Shown here: positions 59,508 through 64,000 of the stretch, piece after piece
How the letters are laid out: the number at the start of each line of letters is the position of its first letter
Position numbering within the stretch: the stretch's first letter is position 1
NCBI GenBank assembly: GCA_040776985.1
Contig: JAXGZL010000001.1
Location: 62,001-126,000, forward strand
Direction: 5' to 3'
Source of the DNA: UBA6115 sp040776985
GTDB lineage: Bacteria; Bacillota; Clostridia; Christensenellales; Aristaeellaceae
DNA: 64,000 nt
Position numbers and translations under genes: made by a program
The notes under the pieces: model-generated
The model's input: the letters and a program-made list of their open reading frames with translations, nothing else
Databases searched by the model: none
What the model was told of the DNA's origin: nothing

Positions 59508-62500
59508 TTACTTATAGTACGCCACCGCCGACTGGAACATGGGGTCCTGGCCGGTGGTGGGGAGGTTTTGGTAGAGGCCGGGGCGCATGCGCTCGGCGTG
59601 GCCCATGCGGCCCATCACCAGGCCGTCGGGGGAGGTGAGGGCCTCCACCGCCCAGGCGGAGCCGTTGGGGTTATAGCGGATGTCCATGCTGGGCTGGCCC
59701 GCCGGGTCCGCGTACTGGGAAGCGATCTGGCCATTCTCCGCCAGGGTCTGGCACAGGGCTTCCCCGCAGAGGAAGCGGCCCTCGCCGTGGGAGATGGGCA
59801 TGGTATAGCATTCGCCCAGGGTGTAGCCGCTAAACCAGGGGGACAGGGTGGAGGCCACCCGGCTGCTGATGAACTGGGACTGGTGGCGGCCAATGGTGTT
59901 CTGGGTGATGGTGGGACTATCCGCGTCCACCGCCACATAGCGGCCAAAGGGCACCAGGCCCACCTTGATCAGCGCCTGGAAGCCGTTGCAGATGCCGCCC
60001 AGCAGGCCCCTGCGTTTTTCAATCAGCTCCATCACCGCGTCCTTAACCGGGGCGCTCCTCAGGAGGGAGGTGATGAACTTGGCGGAGCCATCCGGCTCGT
60101 CCCCGCCGGAAAAGCCGCCGGGGATCAGCACAATCTGGGCTTCCCGGATCAGCCTGGCCATCTCCTGGACGGAATCCGCCACCTCCTGGGGCGTGCGGTT
60201 CCGGATGATCAGAATCTCGGGCACGGCCCCCGCCGCTTCAAAGGCGCGGGCGGTGTCCAGCTCGCAGTTGGTGCCAGGGAAGGCAGGGATCAGCACCCGG
60301 GGCTTGGCGATTCTGGGCCCCTTCAGGGCTGTTTTCTGGCTGGTGATGACTGGCGCCTTTACATCGGCTGATGCGGCCTGGCTGGGGTAGACCTCCTCCA
60401 GGGTGCGGTGGTAGGCGTCCAGGAAGTCCTGCAATGCCACCACTTCGTGGCCAAAGACCACTTTGGGCTCCGCCATGGTCATGCCCAGCAGTTCCCCTGC
60501 CATTTCCCCTTCCGCCATTTCCAGGATCAGGGAGCCATAGGCACAGTTGAACAGTTCCTTTGCCTGCCAGTTTTCCTCAAAACGGAAGCCGATGCCGTTG
60601 CCGATGGCCATCATCATCACCGCGTAGGCCGCGCCGCCAAAGCCCACCGCCTGGCAGGAGAGGGCCTTTTTCTCTTTCAGCAGGCCTTCCGCCGTCTGCA
60701 GGGTTTCCCGCAGGGAGGCCGCCTCCGGAAGCCCGTCCGCCCCCAACCGGGGACGCAGCCAGCAAACCCGGCTGCCTGCTTTCTTGAACTCCGGGGACAC
60801 CGCGTTATTGGCGCTGCCATAGCCCACCCCAAAGGAAATCAGGGTGGGGGGCACGTCCAGCTGCTCAAAGCTGCCGCTCATGGAGTCCTTGCCGCCAATG
60901 GCCGCAGCACCCAGCTCCATCTGCGCGCGGTAAGCGCCCAGCAGGGAGGCCAGGGGCAGGCCCCAGCGCTTTGCATCCCGACCCGGCTTGGGGAAGAACT
61001 CCTGATGGCTCAGGTACACGCTGTCAAAGGGGGTGCCGGCCGCCACCAGGCGGCTCACCGCATCGGTGACGGCCAGGTAGGCACCGTGATAAGGGCTTTT
61101 TTCTGAAATGTACGGGTTATAGCCAAAGGCCATGAAGGAGCAGGTGTCCGTGCCGCCGGGCACCGGCAGATGGTGCACCATGGCGCAGGGCGGGGTCAAT
61201 TGGTTTTTGCCGCCAAAGGGGTACAGCACGGTGCCGGTGCCGATGGTGCTGTCAAAGCGTTCCCCCAGGCCCTTCTGGGAGCAGCCGTTCAGGTCCGCCG
61301 CCAGGGCCATCAGCTGCTCGCTGAAGCTGCCTTCATTCACTGATTCAATGCTTTCCGGGCGCTCAATCGTGATGTTCATCTGCTTTCTGGCGCCGTTGGA
61401 ATCAAGGAAGGCCCGGGAGATGTCCACGATCTTTTCCCCGCGCCAATTCATCACCAGCCGGGGCTCCTCCGTCACCCGGGCCACCACGGTGGCCTCCAGG
61501 TTTTCAAGCGCCGACAGCGCGATGAAGGCCTCCGCGTCCCCCGCATCCACCACCACCGCCATGCGCTCCTGGGATTCGCTGATGGCAAGCTCGGTTCCGT
61601 CCAGGCCCTGGTATTTCACCGGCACCTGGTCCAGATCAATCAAAAGGCCGGGCGCCAGTTCCCCAATGGCCACCGATACGCCGCCCGCGCCAAAGTCGTT
61701 GCAGCGCTTGATCAGCCGAGACACATCGGGGTTTAAGAACAAGCGCTGGAGCTTCCTTTCCTCCGGCGCGTTGCCCTTTTGCACCTGGGCCGCGCAAACA
61801 TCCACCGATTCCACCGTGTGGGCCTGGGAGGAGCCTGTCGCCCCGCCGCAGCCGTCCCGCCCGGTTTTGCCGCCCACCAGGATCACCGCGTCGCCAGGCG
61901 CCGGGCGCTCCCTGCGCACATGGGCAGCCTTCGCCGCCCCCAGCACCGCCCCCGCCTCCAGGCGCTTGGCCATGTAGCCGGGGTGATAGATTTCCCGCAC
62001 CAGGCCGGTGGCCAGGCCAATCTGGTTGCCATAGCTGGCAAAGCCGGCCGCGGCCCCCTGGGCAATCTGACGCTGGGGCAGTTTGCCCGGCAGGGTGTCC
62101 CGGGGGTCCATCCGGGGGTCTGCCCCGCCGGAGACCCGCATCCCCGCATACACATAGGCCCGGGCGGACAGGGGATCCCGGATGGCGCCGCCGATGCAGG
62201 TGGCCGCCCCGCCAAAGGGCTCAATCTCGGTGGGGTGGTTGTGGGTTTCGTTTTTGAAGAACAGCAGCCAGTCCTCTTCCCCTTCCCGGGTGTCCGCCTT
62301 GATGCGGATGGTGCAGGCGTTGTTCTCCTCCGTCTCTTCCAATTCAGGCAGCCTGCCCTGTTTTTTGAGGGCGGAGGCCGCAATGGTGGCCACCTCCATC
62401 AGGGTCATGGGCTTGTTCTTACCCAGCGCCTTCCGGGTGGCCCGATAGTCAGCCAGGGTGCCTGCAATCACCGGATCCTCGCAGGCAACCTCCGTGATTT

Positions 62501-63191
62501 CCGTCAAAAAGGTGGTGTGCCGGCAGTGGTCTGACCAGTAGGTGTCAATCGCCTTCAGCTCCGTAACCGTTGGATCCCGGCCTTCTTCCTTGAAGTAGTC
62601 CATCAGCACCTGAAGGTCGTCCATCTCCATGGCCAGCTCCCACTGCGTGAGAAAGCGCTGCATCGCGGCCTCGTCCATCTGGCGGAAGCCCTTCAGCACC
62701 TCGGGCATCCGGGGCGCCTCTGTTTTCAGTTCCAGGGTGGCCGGCAGGCCCATCTCCGCCTCCCGGGATTCCACGGGGTTTAGCAGATAGCTTTTGGCCG
62801 CCAAAACGTCCTCGTCCCTCAGGTTTCCTGAGAGTACATAGACCCTGGCAGTGCGGACCAGGGGCCTGTCCCCCTGGGTCTGCATCTGGATGCACTGGGC
62901 GGCGGAGTCCGCCCGCTGGTCAAACTGACCGGGCAGGTATTCCAGGGCAAAGACCGCGTCCCCATGCGGCAAGTCGAGCTGCTCATACACCCTGTCCGTC
63001 TGGGGCTCTGAAAACACGGTGGGGATGGCCGCCCTGAAGTCCGCCTCTGTCAGCCCCTGGGCGTCATAGCGGTTGATGACCCTGGCCTTTTCAAGCCCCG
63101 ACAGCCCCGCGTATTGCCGCAGTTCATGGGCCAGCGCCCTGGCCTCAAAGGCCAGCTCGTCCCGTTTTTCCACAAAAATCCTGTAAACCAT
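59508..63191 (-). CDS. purL: Phosphoribosylformylglycinamidine synthase (single-chain)
   Basis: 1227 residues. Converts FGAR, glutamine and ATP to FGAM. The N-terminal PurS-like and linker parts come first; the first synthase half has LKAIDTYWSDHCRHTTFLTE and FKNETHNHPTEIEPFGGAAT, the second has GGKDSMSGSFEQLDVPPTLI. The C-terminal glutaminase (PurQ-like) has FPGTNCELDTARAFEAAG and the nucleophile Cys in LLGGICNGFQALIKVG; a catalytic His is in ISHGEGRF. The start MVYRIFVEKR at 63191 follows GGAGGGCTGAG and lies one base after the purD stop. Confidence 0.95.
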   Translation of the reverse strand: MVYRIFVEKRDELAFEARALAHELRQYAGLSGLEKARVINRYDAQGLTEADFRAAIPTVFSEPQTDRVYEQLDLPHGDAVFALEYLPGQFDQRADSAAQCIQMQTQGDRPLVRTARVYVLSGNLRDEDVLAAKSYLLNPVESREAEMGLPATLELKTEAPRMPEVLKGFRQMDEAAMQRFLTQWELAMEMDDLQVLMDYFKEEGRDPTVTELKAIDTYWSDHCRHTTFLTEITEVACEDPVIAGTLADYRATRKALGKNKPMTLMEVATIAASALKKQGRLPELEETEENNACTIRIKADTREGEEDWLLFFKNETHNHPTEIEPFGGAATCIGGAIRDPLSARAYVYAGMRVSGGADPRMDPRDTLPGKLPQRQIAQGAAAGFASYGNQIGLATGLVREIYHPGYMAKRLEAGAVLGAAKAAHVRRERPAPGDAVILVGGKTGRDGCGGATGSSQAHTVESVDVCAAQVQKGNAPEERKLQRLFLNPDVSRLIKRCNDFGAGGVSVAIGELAPGLLIDLDQVPVKYQGLDGTELAISESQERMAVVVDAGDAEAFIALSALENLEATVVARVTEEPRLVMNWRGEKIVDISRAFLDSNGARKQMNITIERPESIESVNEGSFSEQLMALAADLNGCSQKGLGERFDSTIGTGTVLYPFGGKNQLTPPCAMVHHLPVPGGTDTCSFMAFGYNPYISEKSPYHGAYLAVTDAVSRLVAAGTPFDSVYLSHQEFFPKPGRDAKRWGLPLASLLGAYRAQMELGAAAIGGKDSMSGSFEQLDVPPTLISFGVGYGSANNAVSPEFKKAGSRVCWLRPRLGADGLPEAASLRETLQTAEGLLKEKKALSCQAVGFGGAAYAVMMMAIGNGIGFRFEENWQAKELFNCAYGSLILEMAEGEMAGELLGMTMAEPKVVFGHEVVALQDFLDAYHRTLEEVYPSQAASADVKAPVITSQKTALKGPRIAKPRVLIPAFPGTNCELDTARAFEAAGAVPEILIIRNRTPQEVADSVQEMARLIREAQIVLIPGGFSGGDEPDGSAKFITSLLRSAPVKDAVMELIEKRRGLLGGICNGFQALIKVGLVPFGRYVAVDADSPTITQNTIGRHQSQFISSRVASTLSPWFSGYTLGECYTMPISHGEGRFLCGEALCQTLAENGQIASQYADPAGQPSMDIRYNPNGSAWAVEALTSPDGLVMGRMGHAERMRPGLYQNLPTTGQDPMFQSAVAYYK

Positions 63192-63192
63192 C

Positions 63193-63999
63193 TCAGCCCT
63201 CCACTGCCATAAGCGCCCGGGCGCCAATGTCATCCCGGAAGCTTTTCCCGTTGAATTGAACCTGTTCCACCGCCTGATAGGCCTTTTTCACCGCGTCAAA
63301 AAGGGTGCCCCCTGTGCCGGTGAGGCCCATCACCCGGCCGCCATTTGTGACCAGTTGGCCATCCTTCCGGGCCACCCCGGCGTAGTAAACCTCCGCCTCC
63401 AGCTGCCCGGTCACTTGGATAGGAAAGCCTTTTTCAAAGGCCGCGGGATAGCCCTTTGAGGCCAGCACCACGCAGCAGGCGTGGCCCTCCCGGAAGCACA
63501 GGTGTTCTTCTTTCAGTTTGCCCTCCCTGACGGCGATCATGGCCGCCAGCAAATCCGTCTTAAGCAGCGGCAGCACCGCCTGGGTTTCCGGATCCCCCAG
63601 CCGGGCGTTGTATTCCAGCAGCCTGGGGCCGTCCTTGGTCAGCATCAGGCCAAAAAACAGGCAGCCCTTGAAGGGACGCCCCTCCTTTTCCATGGCCTTC
63701 ACCGTGGGCAGGAAAATGCAGTCCATGGCCTGCTGTGCCAGCTCCTCTGTGTACAGGGGATTGGGCGCCACGGCCCCCATGCCCCCGGTGTTGGCGCCCA
63801 GGTCGCCCGCCAGCGCCCGCTTGTGGTCCATGGCGGACAACAGGGGCACCAGGGTCTTGCCATCGGTGAAGGCCAGCACGCTGACCTCCGGCCCCTCAAG
63901 ATATTCCTCAACGATCACCCGGCTGCCGCTGGCCCCAAAGACCTGATCCACCAGCATGTCCCGCAGGGCCTGCTCCGCTTTCTGGTAGCTGCCCGCAAT
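63193..63999 (-). CDS. purD: Phosphoribosylamine-glycine ligase (partial)
   Basis: 269 codons are visible; the N-terminal part lies beyond the right edge. It joins phosphoribosylamine and glycine to GAR using ATP. ATP-grasp blocks: VIVEEYLEGPEVSVLAFTDG, DHKRALAGDLGANTGGMGAV, GCLFFGLMLTKDGPRLLEYN, ARLGDPETQAVLPLL. The C-terminal hammerhead domain ends ALMAVEG. It is followed at once by purL, so the pur genes form an operon read leftward. Confidence 0.95.
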   Translation of the reverse strand: MAGSYQKAEQALRDMLVDQVFGASGSRVIVEEYLEGPEVSVLAFTDGKTLVPLLSAMDHKRALAGDLGANTGGMGAVAPNPLYTEELAQQAMDCIFLPTVKAMEKEGRPFKGCLFFGLMLTKDGPRLLEYNARLGDPETQAVLPLLKTDLLAAMIAVREGKLKEEHLCFREGHACCVVLASKGYPAAFEKGFPIQVTGQLEAEVYYAGVARKDGQLVTNGGRVMGLTGTGGTLFDAVKKAYQAVEQVQFNGKSFRDDIGARALMAVEG

Positions 64000-64000
64000 C

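Overview
The window is a GC-rich stretch of bacterial chromosome. It most likely comes from an anaerobic member of the Firmicutes, class Clostridia. The support is indirect: strong GGAGG ribosome-binding sites, frequent TTG and GTG starts, textbook TTGACA-N17-TATAAT promoters, a clostridial-type glycerol-3-phosphate dehydrogenase pair, a CoA-disulfide reductase, a hemerythrin/DUF438 protein, AsnA, a K+-type membrane pyrophosphatase and a FeoB-associated cysteine-rich peptide. I cannot name the genus.

Layout. 0-4.2 kb (minus): three flavoproteins, namely a CoA-disulfide-reductase-like enzyme cut by the window edge, an FAD oxidoreductase and a GlpA-like dehydrogenase. They diverge from a plus-strand pair encoding a glycerophosphodiesterase-like protein and a PfkB kinase (4.3-5.9 kb). 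5.9-7.2 kb: an AT-rich islet with a DinD/antirepressor remnant, a DUF952 protein and a small membrane protein. 7.3-11.3 kb (minus): an ABC importer. 11.4-19.8 kb: two copies of an IS481-like element, the first carrying a nested IS110-family element. Between them lie an SRAP (YedK-like) gene, a DUF368 transporter, a small NrdD-tail-like protein, a DJ-1/PfpI protein and an ABC-F resistance-type protein with a candidate attenuator. 19.8-21.2 kb: an ECF sigma factor and its probable anti-sigma factor. 21.3-24 kb: a fumarate-reductase-like gene broken by an IS5-type insertion and an 8-bp tandem duplication. 24-28.6 kb: purB, hppA and a conserved unknown. 28.6-34.4 kb: a mobile-element remnant with a CHC2 zinc-finger protein, a DUF3987 protein, an origin-like array of inverted and direct repeats, and piled-up IS256, IS3 and IS5 pieces. 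34.4-37.4 kb: a small membrane protein, asnA and a DUF438/hemerythrin/PAS protein. 37.5-43.3 kb (minus): an Opp/Dpp-type importer whose binding protein appears circularly permuted. 43.5-48.3 kb: uvrB with a DtxR-family regulator, an ECF transporter S component and small proteins. 48.3-48.9 kb: an orphan promoter-terminator unit (candidate ncRNA) and tRNA-Val. 48.9-59.5 kb: a LacI-controlled locus with a ferric-type ABC importer, an EEP phosphatase, a PHP phosphoesterase, two HAD phosphatases and a PfkB kinase. 59.5-64 kb (minus): purL and purD.

How the genes work together. The clearest regulatory unit is the 49-59 kb locus. Five promoters there, each with a 17-bp spacer, carry a TGCAAACGTTTGCA-like operator 9-11 bp beyond the -10 box, next to the lacI gene. 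Its phosphatases, kinase and importer suggest uptake and processing of an organic phosphate. The 0-11 kb region looks like a related system, since it has a paralogous PfkB kinase, a phosphodiesterase-like protein and a G3P-dehydrogenase-like enzyme. The most unusual observations are the permuted binding protein, the 25-26 bp target duplications of the IS481-like element (both copies inserted exactly 4 bp upstream of a -35 box), the iteron-like array behind the CHC2/DUF3987 pair, the ABC-F attenuator and the doubly broken flavoprotein gene. All calls rest on reading the sequence by eye; no database search was run.
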